A DNA stretch of 64,000 nt from Sesamum alatum (taxonomy: Eukaryota > Streptophyta > Magnoliopsida > Lamiales > Pedaliaceae): assembly GCA_034509735.1 (NCBI GenBank), contig JACGWO010000004.1, positions 25,029,395 through 25,093,394 on the forward strand. The letters are read 5' to 3'. This document shows positions 1 through 10,885 of the stretch, piece after piece. Below the pieces are notes generated by a model, which was not told where the DNA came from, ran no database searches, and saw only the letters and a program-made list of their open reading frames with translations. Position 1 is the stretch's first letter. Every line of letters starts with the position of its first letter. The position numbers and the translations under genes were made by a program.

Positions 1-1745
1 TCATTGCTCTCACCGCGACTCTTCCAACTTGCCTTAAGTCTCTTCCTACTGGGCCTCCCGAAATCATCCTCACAACTCCAGCAGTTGGGAGGTTGTCCTT
101 GCTAGCTCGCTCTGCTTCCTGCTTCACTCCCACGTGCCATGTGCCTGCCTCCAAAGGCGGTTTCCCAAAGCTCTTGTTTCCTTTGCCCCACGAATTCTTG
201 TAAGCAACCTCTTCAAATCAACTCCTCGACCTCATTCTTCAAGTGGCGGCATTCCTCTGTGCTATGGCCTCGATCCCAACCCTTGTCGTTTGGTTGCATC
301 GAGCGTTTGATTTCGCGAGGCGTTCCAAGGAGTGTACTGAGCCAAATCCTCCGGGAGCTCATGTCTGCATTCACGCTTACTTCCTTCTGTCCTAAGGGGA
401 ACCCATTTCTCTTCCTCTGCGGCCCTCCGTTTTAATGGATCCGTTGGTCGTGAAACTGCTAACTCCTTGATTCTTATATACTTCTCGGCTCCTAGCAATA
501 ACTCCTCTTGTGAGGAAGGGGGCTTTCTAGCAATCGACTCCTTGAATCGACCTCTCGTTAGATTTTGCTGCATGCTGCTTACCAAAAGTTTTGGGTTTAC
601 GTGGGGGGACTTCCAAAATAGCCTCCGAGAAGCGTCGTACATACTCCTTCAAGCTCTCGTTCTCCCGTTGGACTATTGTAAACAAATACAAAGCCGTCTT
701 GGGATACTGCCTATTTATCGCGAAATGGTGCAAAAAGCGCTAAGAAAGTTGTTCGAATGATCCAATAGTTCCTAGGGGTAGCTAGTTAAACCACGCCATT
801 GCCTTCCTCGAGGTAGTCTAAAACAACTTACAATATGATGCTTCGCTAATGTCCAGCAGATCGGCCCTAGCCATGAAGCGATCAAAATGATCCTGAGGAT
901 CCCCCACTCCGTTGTACTCATTCAGGCTCGAGATCTTGACCCCTGGATGGATGGCTTCTACTAGTATGTGGGGGGCGAAAGAACTCCGCAGCGAAGGTGC
1001 CATTGCTAAAGGTCGCGCTGGGTATCCTGGAGGTCCCAAAGGATTCCGGAAAACATGGGGGGAGGGGGAGACTCCCATCTCGTGGTATCCTACTTCTTGT
1101 GCCGCAGGCATTTCCTCTTGGCGAAGAGGTGGAAAGTAGTTATCTTCGCGTATCCCCTATGGAGGATGTGGGAAGTAATCTTCTTCACCCGCGCCCCTGC
1201 GAGGAGGCGAGGGTTAGAAGTCGTCCTCTGGCTGCATGGCCTTACTACTGACTTCCTCCTCGTAGCCCGCGCCTTCGAAGGCATTGCCGGGCCTCTGCTG
1301 GCCATCCTCGGGAGCCAAGGGAGCGTCTTGGCCTCTGCGAGGATTGCGAGGGGGTCATGGGGGTAGCGCGCGTCCGGCTATGTAGTGGGCCAGGGCTCTC
1401 TCTGCTGCTTGGGCGGATGCACCCTCCACCAACTAGCGAAGAGCCTCGGGAGTTATCTGAATAACTGGGGGTGGAGGTGGAGCCTCGGTCTCCTCCTGCC
1501 TCTCCTTCTGCTGGTTGTGCGCTGGTGGACTCTCCAAGGTGTGGCCTTGCCTCTTCTCCTGTTGGTTGTGCGCTGGTGGATTCTCCAAGGCGTGGCCTTG
1601 CCTCTCCTCCTGTTGGATGTGCGTTAGTGGAGTCTCCAAGACGTGGCCTTGCTTGGGCTCTTCCTTTCCTCTCTCGGGCTTCTCTTGCCCCCGGTTCGCA
1701 CTCCTCGCTCTCGAATAAGTATTCATCTTCAATGCCTAGACCATG
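1..1745 (-). pseudogene. Ty3/gypsy (Tat-like) gag remnant
   Basis: Broken capsid (Gag) gene of an LTR retrotransposon, read on the complement away from the LTR at 1774-2168. The frame opening near 1732 has a Gln/Pro-rich linker with three 17-residue repeats and then PPPPPVIQITPEALR, and stops at a TAG near 1433; the similar downstream text suggests this was once a Gln codon. Gag continues in other frames: 1111-818 contains EYNGVGDPQDHFDRF and 733-527 contains ENESLKEYVRRF, both typical of the retrotrans_gag core in plant Tat/gypsy elements. The part from 642 to 262 is the gag C-terminal side. At least three frame changes make it non-functional. Protease and pol would lie left of the window. 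A 203-residue frame at 1856-1245 is the wrong frame over the in-frame repeat. Family call fairly sure, lineage less so. Confidence 0.75.
1509..1661 (-). repeat. three tandem 51-bp units inside gag
   Basis: Units begin at 1509, 1560 and 1611. On the plus strand each contains tgtgcgctggtgga and gtggccttgcct with a few substitutions. Because 51 is a multiple of three, the units code for 17-residue repeats (core RQGHTLESPPAHNQQ) in the Gag linker and keep several frames open. Confidence 0.9.
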
Positions 1746-1750
1746 GTTCC

Positions 1751-1773
1751 CACAGACAGCACCAAGCTGATGG
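1751..1773 (-). other. primer-binding site of gypsy element
   Basis: Directly after the LTR end the complement reads ggtgctgtctgtgggaa. This resembles the TGGCGCC-type minus-strand primer site usual in Tat-lineage gypsy elements, with two or three substitutions. Its place between LTR and gag supports the call; which tRNA is used is inferred. Confidence 0.6.
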
Positions 1774-2168
1774 TGTAAGATTCGGGAGATTGTCGATCTA
1801 AGCACAGTCACTCGAAACGACGTCGCGAGGCTCACAACTTCAGAATTCCTTCCCAAAATAGGAAAAGTAGATTTTTATTAATGAGAATGATATATCTTTA
1901 CAAAGGACTTCACCTCCTATTTATAGTAAATGACATGGGGTGAAAATACGAAACTGTCCCTCAACCACCTTCAATCTAAAGGTCGAGATTAATCTGTGGG
2001 GATGCCTTGGTAATTTTACACTACCCCACTAACCAATAACTACTTTCTATAATAACTACTAATAACTTCCTTCTATGACATAAATATAAATTTATTTACA
2101 ACTCGAGGATATTTCAGTAATTTTCTTATTCTAATTTCCTAGCAATATCATATACTAAACTGTCAACA
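1774..2168 (-). repeat. 5' LTR of gypsy element (395 bp)
   Basis: On the complement it starts TGTTGACA at 2168 and ends TCTTACA at 1774, followed by the primer site and gag. A TATA-like box (TATAAATAGGAGG, about 1925-1913) and an AATAAAAATC polyadenylation-like stretch near 1880 fit LTR promoter and R-region organisation. The partner LTR lies outside the window, so the edges rest on TG..CA termini and context only. Confidence 0.7.
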
Positions 2169-3104
2169 ATATTATTATTCGTTAAAACACATTATCCATC
2201 CACTGCATAATCAGTGAGCACAAACACGACCAATAAACTTCCTATATCAAATACGGTTCCACGATATTCCAACTCACCACCAATATTCAACTGCAATATA
2301 AAATAAAATGCCATTGCCCAATATAATTAAATAAATTTTAATTCAGATATCATCCTGCAAAGAATACATCACGAATTCATTTAAAATCAGACAATCAAAA
2401 TGCACCAATACATGGTCAAAAACATTAGTGTATAAACAAATAATATTGCTAATCTTGCATTCATCCAAAAGATCATAATCCTTTTTGTCACTGTTCTTCA
2501 CGTACTATATATCTTCAAATAAGAAAAAGAAGGAAAAGAAGTTGCATATGTTGAAGTTACATATGGTAATTAATCGAATTTTCAAAAAAAAACAAAAAAC
2601 AAAAACCTATAGTGAAAAAGCTATAAATTTACCTATCAAAAACCTTAAAAGTAATTTTCTTTAAAGGCATATAAATCATTTACAATCCCAAATTAATCAC
2701 AAATACAAGAACATAACTTAAATCCAATTTCAACAACATGAAAATCCAATACCATCCCAGTATATAGAAAAGAACAATTAAACTAGATAAACCATCCTAC
2801 ACAAGAATAATAGTCCATACTTCATTGTTAATGTTTTTTACATCATTAGAATTTATATAAACATGACATATGATAAATAAATAATACATATCCGATCAAT
2901 TAATCCTACTTATGACACCAACGAGATTTGTGCTTCTTCTCGTTGACTAATCTTTGATTTGCCATCCAATTTCCAAATCTACCAACTAAAAGGCAACATC
3001 AAAAAAATAATAGTAATAATAAAAAGCTATAAAATACCAATATATTTATGCAACCAACTATAAGTAAAAAAAAAATTCCATACTTATTTGTAACATGTTT
3101 AACA
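2169..3104. other. no gene seen; AT-rich intergenic DNA
   Basis: AT-rich sequence without a long frame, splice-like structure or recognisable repeat. It separates the gypsy LTR from the LINE remnant. Confidence 0.6.
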
Positions 3105-3200
3105 CTTTTTTGTTTTCAAAAACCACCCGAGGGGTGGTGAGAGCTTTTCGGGGTCCCCGTCTCTTCTGTATTACTTCAGGTAAAGAGTGAAATGTACAAT

Positions 3201-3685
3201 GGGGAGTACTGACTCCCTAGAATCACCTAAAAGCCCAAAACCAAGGAGTACTACTTCCTTACAATCATGGTTGAAAAAGACATAAACAAGGAGTACGACT
3301 CCCTTACATATCATATCAATGAAAGCATAAATAAGGAGTACTACTCTCTTATAACATTTTAACCCAGAGAAGATGATTACCATGAAGTACATGGCCTGCA
3401 ATCTTGCTTGAAGAGATCAGCATAGATCTTGGTACCTACAAAAGAATCCAAGAAGAGCAAACAACCAAAAAGAGCAGGGGTAGAGAAAGCATGGTCGAGG
3501 AGTAAAACTCCTTTACAATAAACAGACTCTCTACACCAGCAAAAGGCAAAAACAAGTAAATAAGAACTACTACTCCCTTACATGTATGCACAAGATGAGT
3601 GAGGAGCAGCACAAGCTTACAAAAACAAATAGTACCACAAGTTTCAAACATTCAACAAATGAAACTATGGGTACTATTCCTTAAA
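3201..3685 (-). repeat. series of short interrupted palindromes in LINE 3' UTR
   Basis: Six or seven imperfect copies of a 20-bp interrupted palindrome (for example aaggagtactacttcctta at 3243) occur near 3201, 3243, 3288, 3333, 3497, 3562 and 3669. The first four are about 45 bp apart, the others irregular. Each could form a small hairpin in the element RNA. Confidence 0.6.
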
Positions 3686-3740
3686 AGTCGAATGTAAGGA
3701 AGGCAGAGAGTGTCTAATCTAATTATACGTTTGGCTTTAC

Positions 3741-4756
3741 CTATGATCTGTGCCTCGTTAAAGATACAAAGTTGCTGAGAGGGTATGCTTGGTTAGCAAA
3801 GAAATTGGCAGCTTGATTACCTTCTCTATAGATGTGGAAGATGTGATGCTCGATTGTCCTCATGTTGGTTCTAATTTTCTGAAGGAGAATATGATGGATC
3901 CATGCTCCTTGACCAAGTGAGGAGATGAGTTTTATAACACACAAGGCATCTATCTCAGTCTATATTTTGGTTATGCCCTTCTCACTACAAATTTGTAACT
4001 CTGGGTATAAAGCTCTAAGTTCTGCTTGAGTATTGGATGTATTCCCTAAGGGTTCTTAAAAGGCACAGATCACCTTGCCAAGATGATTTATGAGAAGTCC
4101 ACCTGCTCCAAAAGCTCCTGGATTCCCTTTAAAGGCCCCATCTGTGTTGAGTTAAAACCATCACTCATAAGGCTTTTTCCAATTAACCAACACGTGAGTG
4201 GGTTGCTTAGATTTGGGTTGGTGTGGAATTCTGAGGAGGTTGGCAGCAAATTGTCATTCTTCAAATGGTCAGGCTTCAACAACTTTCTTTTTTCTAGGGT
4301 GTTTGAAGGTAGCCCAGAGTTTTAAAAATAACTGTACTGGCCTTGAAGGCTGCACCTCTGTGTCTAACATCATTTCTAAGTGTCCATATGTTCCAAAGTA
4401 TTAGCGCAGGGATTATGTCTCTGATATGAACATACTGAAAATTGTTATTTTTCCAAGCTTGGTAGAGAGATGACGATTTTTTCCTTTGAAAGAGGGGCTC
4501 CCAAATAGGTGATATGAAGTGATTTCATGGATAAGCCATTGATTCTTATAATTCTCTAATTGATTAGGTTAGCTTTCTTGCCAGGTATGAAAGAGCTTTT
4601 AGAGTGACTAATCTTCGGTCCTGAGATGACTTCGTATTGCTCCAGAAACTGCATTAATCTATTCAAGCGAGACTTTACATAATTTGTGAAGAGGATCACA
4701 TCACCCGCATATACAAGGTGTGAAACTTGGATTCCACAATTCGTTTGGTAATACAT
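3741..4756 (-). pseudogene. LINE ORF2 fragment: reverse transcriptase end and RNase H
   Basis: At 4756-4556 the complement codes VSHLVYAGDVILFTN, which is the reverse transcriptase catalytic region. The usual FADD-type box here reads YAGD, so the first catalytic Asp is lost. It is followed by SRLNRLMQFLEQYEVISG, the palm/thumb text of plant L1 elements. Around 4175-4060 another frame reads LNTDGAFKGNPG, the start of the RVT_3-type RNase H with its first catalytic Asp. The domain ends at 3944-3741 with HIYREGNQAANFFANQA. A stop and two or more frame changes lie between. In the intact protein this copies element RNA into DNA at a nicked target. Inactive copy. Confidence 0.75.
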
Positions 4757-4764
4757 TTTGGGGT

Positions 4765-5281
4765 GTTAATTGAATAGGTGGTATATGTAAGTGAAGCGGA
4801 TTGGCCCAGGAAGAGCGCAACGGAAGCGCGGGGGCGGAAATTAAACATGCATAACGAAGTTCAAATAGAATTTTAAAATCGGATCAAGGGGTGTTCTCTT
4901 GATTCTCCCGGGCGTTCGGTGTATCTCATGAATAAAAGAAAATAAGCAAGCTTCATGGAGGCCATAGGGTGAAACAAAGTACAAGAAACGTAATAAGAGT
5001 ACTCACCCTTGTACCTTTCTTCGTTCGGCTACACGCGTTGTTCCTGAATTTGCCACCTGGATCCCAACGTAGAGATCCTCTAAAACGTCCATGCAATTCA
5101 CCAAAATTCTTGATACTCTTGTGCAAAGAAGGAATAGAACAATCGACCAAACACTATTGATTAACGTGATCGATCGTTCGTATGTCCCCTTGTATGAAAA
5201 CAAGAAGACAAGAGAGGCTTTTGGAGGTGGAGAATAGAGAGGGTGGCTAAGAGAGGAGAGGGCGCGGGTTGTGAGATGTGT
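4765..5281. repeat. unassigned repeat-like segment adjoining the left inverted arm
   Basis: Begins tgttaattgaatagg and contains moderately GC-rich text (gcgcaacggaagcgcggg at 4817) unlike the AT-rich surroundings. It runs without a break into the left arm at 5282-5610, so it may be the inner part of the same element. No coding content is recognised; short frames here have no known motif. Confidence 0.35.
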
Positions 5282-5610
5282 GTTAAGAGACCTTTGGGTT
5301 CTCGAGTTAAAATATGGATATGGACGAAGTCTATGTTGCCATTGCTGCCCCGTTTTGCCGACGAATGGCGTCGTTTGGGCTTTTGCGTGGCATTTTAACT
5401 TAGCTCATACTCACTAGTTTAACTCAACATATAAGGTTCCCGATATAAATCTTCCCAAATTTATTCAATTTTCCCTTATATCTGGCATAGTTTAAAATAT
5501 TCCGTTATATCGCTTTTCGCCTACATGGTCAGATTTACTTTCGGCCTACATGGTCGAATTTCATGACGATTTTCATATTTTCTTGCTATCTCTCGCCTTT
5601 CACCTACATG
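5282..5610 (+). repeat. left inverted-repeat arm flanking the viral block
   Basis: Matches the reverse complement of 10475-10793 over about 320 bp with scattered changes. For example gctcatactcactagtt at 5405 has its complement near 10653, and three copies of a tacatgg motif near 5520-5600 recur inverted near 10485-10560. The inner end (cgcctttcacctacatggtt) abuts viral movement-protein text. Confidence 0.8.
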
Positions 5611-5639
5611 GTTGAATCTAATGGCGAGTTTTATTTCGA

Positions 5640-6351
5640 TCCCCCATGTCTTCACGCCATGGCTTATGAATGGCGTGTGCTAAGAGATGCTAGGAATTTA
5701 GACTCGAAAAAATCTTTGATTGGAATAATACAGTCCAATTTGGCTCACTGACCAGTTTTTTTATTGTTTATCCAAATTTACAATTATCATTATCTAATGC
5801 AAATATACTAGATGCCTTAACATTAAATATTAGACTCATGGGTACAATTATACACCCGGATCTGAATTAATATGTGTATGTTATAGGATATACTATAACT
5901 TCTTCATACCCTTAATCCTAATTGTAAGATACAAGAAAATAAGTCTTTAGAACAAACAATATTGTTTGAGACAAATTTACACAGTTCTAGAATTAATACT
6001 ATAAGACAAATAAAATGGAGTGAGATAGAGTTTCTAGAAAATTACTCAATTGAGAAGGAAGTTTCAATTTTAAGCAATATTGAAAGCAACTATGCTAGTA
6101 TCATTCAAAATCCAGAAGGGAATGTTAGAATAGACTTTGTTAATAATCAGCCAAATTGTCTAAGAAGTAATTCTTCAAGAAATTCTACAGTATCATGTTT
6201 TTCACCTATTGAGATAATGACTCCATTTAGAGCATTCACTTATCAAATTAGAGAGGAAAATAGCCAAGAATGCTTAAAGGATAATAAAGTTGAAGAAATA
6301 AGGATTCAATCTAATAATATTGCTAAAGGAGTATATAAAGACCAAGATTAA
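5640..6351 (+). pseudogene. caulimovirid movement protein, C-terminal part
   Basis: The segment at about 5675-5751 codes VLRDARNLDSKKSLIGII, resembling the core of the 30K-type movement protein that carries viral genomes through plasmodesmata. A frame change and an in-frame stop follow near 5752. The next conserved stretch (about 5800-5860, TLNIRLMGT) is in another frame. A 129-codon frame at 5962-6351 (NTIRQIKWSEIEF) probably covers the tail of this protein and the linker to capsid. The N-terminal part is missing here but present at 10290-10474. Cut off from its start by the inverted arm, so not functional. Confidence 0.6.
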
Positions 6352-7012
6352 ATGAAGAATTAACTTCTGAAACAAACTTTTGTCTATAAATGAATATTCC
6401 AGATTTAATTGATTTTGATACAGAGGTCCCATTTGTAGATTATTCAAATTTAATTAGATTTTACTCCTGGATCTCCAGCATGAAAAAGAAATTAGAAAGA
6501 ATTTTTAGAGAAAATGTGCAAACCATTTAGGAGATGGTTCTTCGAAAAGTTTCCCTTTAAAACTCAGAAAATGATTTCTGACCAATTTTATAAAGAATTA
6601 ACTATAGGAAATAGGATTGTAGCTTTTATTCCTTGGTTTATAATCAAATATTTCAAACAATATTTGAATATTTTGGAAAGAAAATATTTTCTAAATAATA
6701 GAAAAATCATTAATAACATATTCCCACCTCAACAACCATTTAAAATGAATTCCAAAATTAATTGAGGATGATACCCTAATGATCACAATGGCTCAAATAA
6801 ATGAGTTAATGAAGAAACAAAATTATACTAATATGTACTTAAATACTATAGGAGAACAGATTATAGAATGAAATCATAAAATGAATAAAATATTTTATTG
6901 GCACCAAGAAACTAGCTCCAAAAACCTCGTGATTGATGAGGCAAATAAGAAAATCACTATTAAACTATCAATCTAGCCACCTCCAGATATTGTAGGTTTT
7001 CATTTAAAACCG
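6352..7012 (+). pseudogene. viral linker region, no recognisable domain
   Basis: Lies between movement-protein and capsid text. It includes an 83-codon frame at 6514-6765 (CKPFRRWFFEKFPFKTQ) rich in Lys and Phe and several short frames. Position and base composition fit the poorly conserved polyprotein region between movement and capsid domains; no motif is recognised. Confidence 0.4.
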
Positions 7013-8260
7013 ATGGGAGAATTAGAAAGATTGTTAGATAAAAAATTTAGAGATCTAAAACCAAGTACTTTAAATAATGACATATATACTGAAAACTACA
7101 AAGGAAAATTTTCAGAGGAAATAAATAAATTAGAGAAATATGCGAGAAAATCTATGCAAACAAAATTTTATTACCTTAGGCCTAGACCTCATGACGTTCT
7201 TTATGAGGAACAAGACATATATGACCAACACAATTATAATGGGAAACAAATTTATGAAAAGAATATAGATGCATAACAGAAAGACAAATTTACAATACAA
7301 TACATAGAATGATGATATATAGTGCTATCTATTAAGAAATCATAACACAGACAAAGTTATCGCTAAAATGATCATAGCAGGTTTTATTGATCAGTTAAAA
7401 GGCTAGTGAGATAATTATCTCAGTTAGGCGGATAAGAATGAAATTCTAAATACGGTAAAAATGGAAAATCGTAGGGGTAACCTCAGTGCATTTACGAATT
7501 TCATCAGCAGCTTTAGCCTTACTGGCCTAACCCCACCTCTTTCTCCAATCAAAGACAGACTTGCGTACTCTGAGACCGTTCTGGGAACCTGCTTGCCCTT
7601 CTTCCCTATCGACAAAGAACTCCGAAATGAATGCCTTTGATGTGACTAGCAGGGCAGGTGAAATGGAAGTCGAGTGGGGAATAGCTGGAAGAAATAGGCA
7701 GTATATACACTTGCCATAAATATTGTGGAACATTTTATAGGAATATGGTCCGATAATAGTAAAAAACTTAGGACCCTATTACAGAATTTAAAATGTAAAA
7801 CTCTAATATCATTTAGACGGTATAAAGATGTTTTCCTTAGTAGAATAATGGAACTCCCAGAATCTAATGATGCCCAGTGAAAGTCTAAATTCATAGATGG
7901 ACTTTCCCATTTATTTACAGAAAGAGTAAGAAATACCCTTAGGAAGGGAGAAATATATATATATATATATAAATTATAGTCAATATACGTATGAAAAATT
8001 AATTGGAACTTGCATCCAAGAAGGTCTAAATTTATGTAATGAAATTAAATTAAATAAAACTTATCAAAAGAAAAAATTTAATAGAAAGGAGTCAATTAGG
8101 AGAATTTTGTGCTCAATTCGGAATGAAAATGAAACCATCGCATAGACAAAAATTCCTAAATTTAGGACAACAAAAGGTAGAAAAGAGAGACATAAAAAGA
8201 GAAGTGACAAAAAATAATGAAATAAAGAAAAAGATACAGCTATGAAGAATGAACGGAAAA
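7013..8260 (+). pseudogene. caulimovirid capsid-protein region
   Basis: The frame at 7013-7276 codes FYYLRPRPHDVLYEE, like the start of caulimovirid coat proteins. After an interruption, about 7846-7940 codes text such as KSKFIDGLSHLF and RVRNTLRKGE, and about 7975-8040 codes EKLIGTCIQEGLNLC. Both look like the conserved capsid core. It is broken by many stops, a TA microsatellite (about 7950-7971) and a less AT-rich patch at 7480-7690 whose origin I do not recognise. A Cys-His RNA-binding box expected near 8290-8340 is not recognisable in frame. Confidence 0.55.
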
Positions 8261-8265
8261 CTACG

Positions 8266-8990
8266 AATAATATAACAAAGAAAGTATATACGGAGATGCT
8301 AAATATGTAGCAAAATAGACCACCTTATAAATATATGCAAACATAAAAGGGCTAAAGATTAAAAAAGAGAATTAACAGTTTTAAATTAAAAGATGAATAG
8401 ATAAGATATATTCTTAAGAAATGTAATCCTCTCAATGTAAAGAACAACCAAAATCTGATTATCAAGATGAACTAAAAAATATAGAAGAAAATTATGAATA
8501 TTCATCAACCTCTTCTGAGTCAGAAAAAGAGGAAGACCCTTCTTGTGCATGTAAATAAGGAGCAACAGAAGAAAATTCGAATCAAGAATTTTATGAATTA
8601 ATGGCAAAATTCAAAGAATTAGGAAAAATAAATATTTTATTGATTATCATACAGTTGAATTACTTAGGGACATTAAGGACCCTGAGATAAGAGATATTAG
8701 TAAAATTGATAACAATGATAAAGTTGCATCATTTGAGTCAAATCAGGCTTATGAAAATATGATTAATTGGCCATTTGAACCTTATACAATTACTGAGGTT
8801 AAAAGAATGCTTAAGGAAAAGCATACAATTAAATATAATCCCTCTACTCTGGAAGATCTAAAAATAGGAATAGAAAAATTAAAAGAAAAAAAAAAAGAAA
8901 TATTAAGAGATATAACCAATCTCTCACCACTGGAATAGAAATCTTAGAAATAGACAAGAATAAATTCATTGAATTAGGTAAAGAAAAGAT
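8266..8990 (+). repeat. viral segment duplicated at 10886-11610
   Basis: Post-capsid acidic region. One frame codes EENYEYSSTSSESEKEED at about 8490. Almost the whole stretch recurs in direct orientation at 10886-11610 with small indels and substitutions, so two viral copies contributed to this locus. Otherwise it is dense with stops. Confidence 0.85.
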
Positions 8991-9036
8991 TGAGAAAAAC
9001 TTCCTATCTGCACTAGAGATAGATACTAGTCAAAAA

Positions 9037-9375
9037 TGGAATGTGAAGATTGACTTATTAATAAATAATAATTTTATAAGAATGTTTACCACTCTAATAG
9101 ACAATGGAGCAGATATTAATTGTATAAGAGAAGGGTTGATGCCAACTAAATATTTTGAAAACACAACCCATTCTCTATCTTCTGCTAATGGGCAGAAAAT
9201 GAATATAAGTTTTAAAATCCCAAAAGCCTACATATGCAATAATAAAAGATGTATCCCTATATATTTTCTATTAATAAAAGATATAACCAATGATATAATT
9301 CTTGTATCCATACAAGTTTTCTATTAATAAAAGATTTAATCAATGATGTAATTCTAGGGACACCTTTCCTTAAGA
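9037..9375 (+). pseudogene. caulimovirid aspartic protease
   Basis: A 94-codon frame at 9043-9327 codes TLIDNGADINCIREGL, the retropepsin active-site region. The catalytic triplet reads Asp-Asn-Gly where Asp-Thr/Ser-Gly is usual. A flap-like region follows. The C-terminal hydrophobic motif (VILGTPF) appears near 9340 only after a 53-bp tandem duplication shifts the frame. The enzyme would cut the viral polyprotein. The changed triplet and duplication make activity unlikely. Confidence 0.65.
9264..9369 (+). repeat. 53-bp tandem duplication in protease
   Basis: The text ttttctattaataaaagat occurs at 9264 and again at 9317, followed in both by near-identical sequence (caatgatataattct / caatgatgtaattct). 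As 53 is not a multiple of three, the duplication shifts the reading frame. Confidence 0.85.
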
Positions 9376-9599
9376 AAAATTTCCCTATAAAAACAATTAA
9401 TGAAAAAGGTATAATAAGAACTTTTGAAGATGAGAAAATATAATTGAAATTTATTACTCAATCAATTGATAGGGTTATCAATGAAATAAAAGATTTAATA
9501 ATTCCAAAAACAAATCAAATTTGTTTTATAAAAGAGGACATTAATTCATTAGAAATAAATGAAATTCTTGAGAATCCATAATTGCAAGAGGAAATTAAA

Positions 9600-10270
9600 A
9601 TGGTTCAAAATAAATTTGAACTTGAGATATGTAATAAGCATCCTAATGCATTTTGGCATAAAAAAAACATATTATAAGCCTTCCTTATGAAAATAAATTT
9701 TCAGAGAAAAATATCCCCACTAAAGCAAGACTTTGCCAAATGAACTCTGAATATTTAGAGTTATGTAAAAATGAGATCCAATCATTAATGATAAAAAATT
9801 AATTAGATCCTCTACAGCACAATGGTCATGCATTGCCTTTTATATTAATAAGCATGCACAACAGGAGAGAGGGAGACCTAGACTGGTCATAAATTACAAA
9901 CCTCTTAATAGAGTTTTAAAATGGATAGAGTATCAAATCCCTAATAAGAAAGACCTTTTAGATAGATTACATAAGGCTATAATTTTCTCAAAATTTGATT
10001 TAAAATCGGGATAAATGAATCAGATGATATAAAATTGCATTTACAGTTCCTTTTGGGCACTATGAATGGAATGTTCTGCCCTTTGGCCTGAAAAATGCAC
10101 CTTCAAAATTCCAGAATATCATGAGTGATACTTTTAACCAATTTTCAAATTTTATCATTGTCTATATCGATGAATTTTAGTCTTCTCTAATAGTATTGAA
10201 GATCACTTTAAACATTTAGAAATGTTTAAAACAGTAGTCATCAATTAAATAAATGGATAATTCCCAAGGT
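9600..10270 (+). pseudogene. caulimovirid reverse transcriptase
   Basis: Viral DNA polymerase domain that copies pregenomic RNA. Visible blocks are KARLCQMNSEYLELC (about 9725), RPRLVINYKPLN (9873), IIFSKFDLKSG (about 9980) and EWNVLPFGLKNAPSKFQ (about 10068), so fingers and palm are present. The catalytic motif at 10163-10174 reads YIDE and the frame is lost there. Text of the following thumb region (EDHFKHLEMFKTVV) is readable in a neighbouring frame. The RNase H domain that should follow is absent; sequence passes into movement-protein text after about 10270. Confidence 0.75.
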
Positions 10271-10289
10271 AAATCCTAGATTAATTTAT

Positions 10290-10474
10290 AATTTTGGCCG
10301 ATTCGATTTTTGAAAAAACTAAACAAATCGTGAAGACTAGTGAAGAATCAATAGCCCTGATAATGAAGACAGAGGAATAAAACTTTTAGATGCTATGGAT
10401 ATAGGGCATTATCAAGATGAATATAAATATCTACATATAGGACTAGTGCAAATTGCCTTCAATCATTTTCATTC
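10290..10474 (+). pseudogene. caulimovirid movement protein, N-terminal part
   Basis: The frame from about 10395 codes YQDEYKYLHIGLVQIAFNHF, typical of the region before the 30K-type movement core. It stops matching at about 10474, exactly where the right inverted arm begins. The continuation of this protein is the text at 5640-5751, so the same gene is split at the same place at both ends of the viral block. Confidence 0.6.
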
Positions 10475-10793
10475 CAAATGTAGGCGAAAGGCGAATCAAA
10501 ATCGTCATGAAATCCGGCCATGTAGGCGAAAAGTAAATCCAATCACGTCGGCGAAAGGCGATATAATGGAATATATTAAACTATGACAGATATAAGGAAA
10601 AATCGATAAATTTGGGAAGTGTTATATCGTGAACCTTTTACGTTGAGTTAAACTAGTGAGTATGAGCTAAGTCAAAACGCCCGCAAAAGCCCAAAAACGC
10701 CGTTCATTCGGCAAAATTGGGCAGTAATGGTAACACAGACTTCGTCCATACCCATATTTGACTTGATGAACCAAAGGGTTTCTTAACCCTCTT
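10475..10793 (-). repeat. right inverted-repeat arm flanking the viral block
   Basis: Complement of the left arm at 5282-5610. The inner end reads aaatgtaggcgaaaggcg, matching the complement of the left arm's inner end. Beyond about 10793 the two sides no longer match. Confidence 0.8.
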
Positions 10794-10885
10794 CATCCAA
10801 TTTCCCCATATATTTATCAGTAATTCAAAATACTCTTTTTTTTTTAGAACCTTGGTATCTTCGTTGCCATGGATAATTCAACAAT

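Larger units (their letters stand above)
3105..4760 (-). mobile_element. LINE (L1-type) 3' remnant
   Basis: The 3' part of a non-LTR retrotransposon on the minus strand: end of reverse transcriptase, RNase H, then a long 3' UTR with short palindromes. The UTR ends in a perfect hairpin-like sequence (accacccgaggggtggt, 3122-3138) next to a T-rich stretch at 3106-3120 that could be a decayed poly(A) tail. The 5' portion is missing beyond about 4760. Confidence 0.7.
5611..10474 (+). other. endogenous pararetrovirus (Caulimoviridae-like), rearranged and decayed
   Basis: Ancient copy of a plant DNA pararetrovirus. In order it holds the C-terminal part of a movement protein, capsid-protein text, an acidic linker, aspartic protease, reverse transcriptase and then the N-terminal part of a movement protein. 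The signature RPRLVINYKPLN at 9873 is of caulimovirid rather than Ty3 type. Every domain is interrupted by stops and frame changes, and RNase H and the intergenic promoter region are not seen. The genome is strongly AT-biased. Movement protein before and after pol shows circular permutation or joining of two copies. Closest known groups by organisation are petuvirus- or florendovirus-like, which is inference. Confidence 0.75.

Noticed and set aside
1509..1661. CRISPR-like array
   Set aside because: Units are contiguous without spacers and lie in a plant gag gene.
1245..1856. 203-codon minus frame, the longest in the first 2 kb
   Set aside because: It starts inside the LTR and uses the wrong frame across the in-frame 51-bp repeats; the neighbouring frame carries recognisable gag text.
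7424..7615. 63-codon minus frame within the viral block
   Set aside because: Opposite to the viral genes and in the less AT-rich patch; no motif. It could be foreign DNA but nothing supports a gene.
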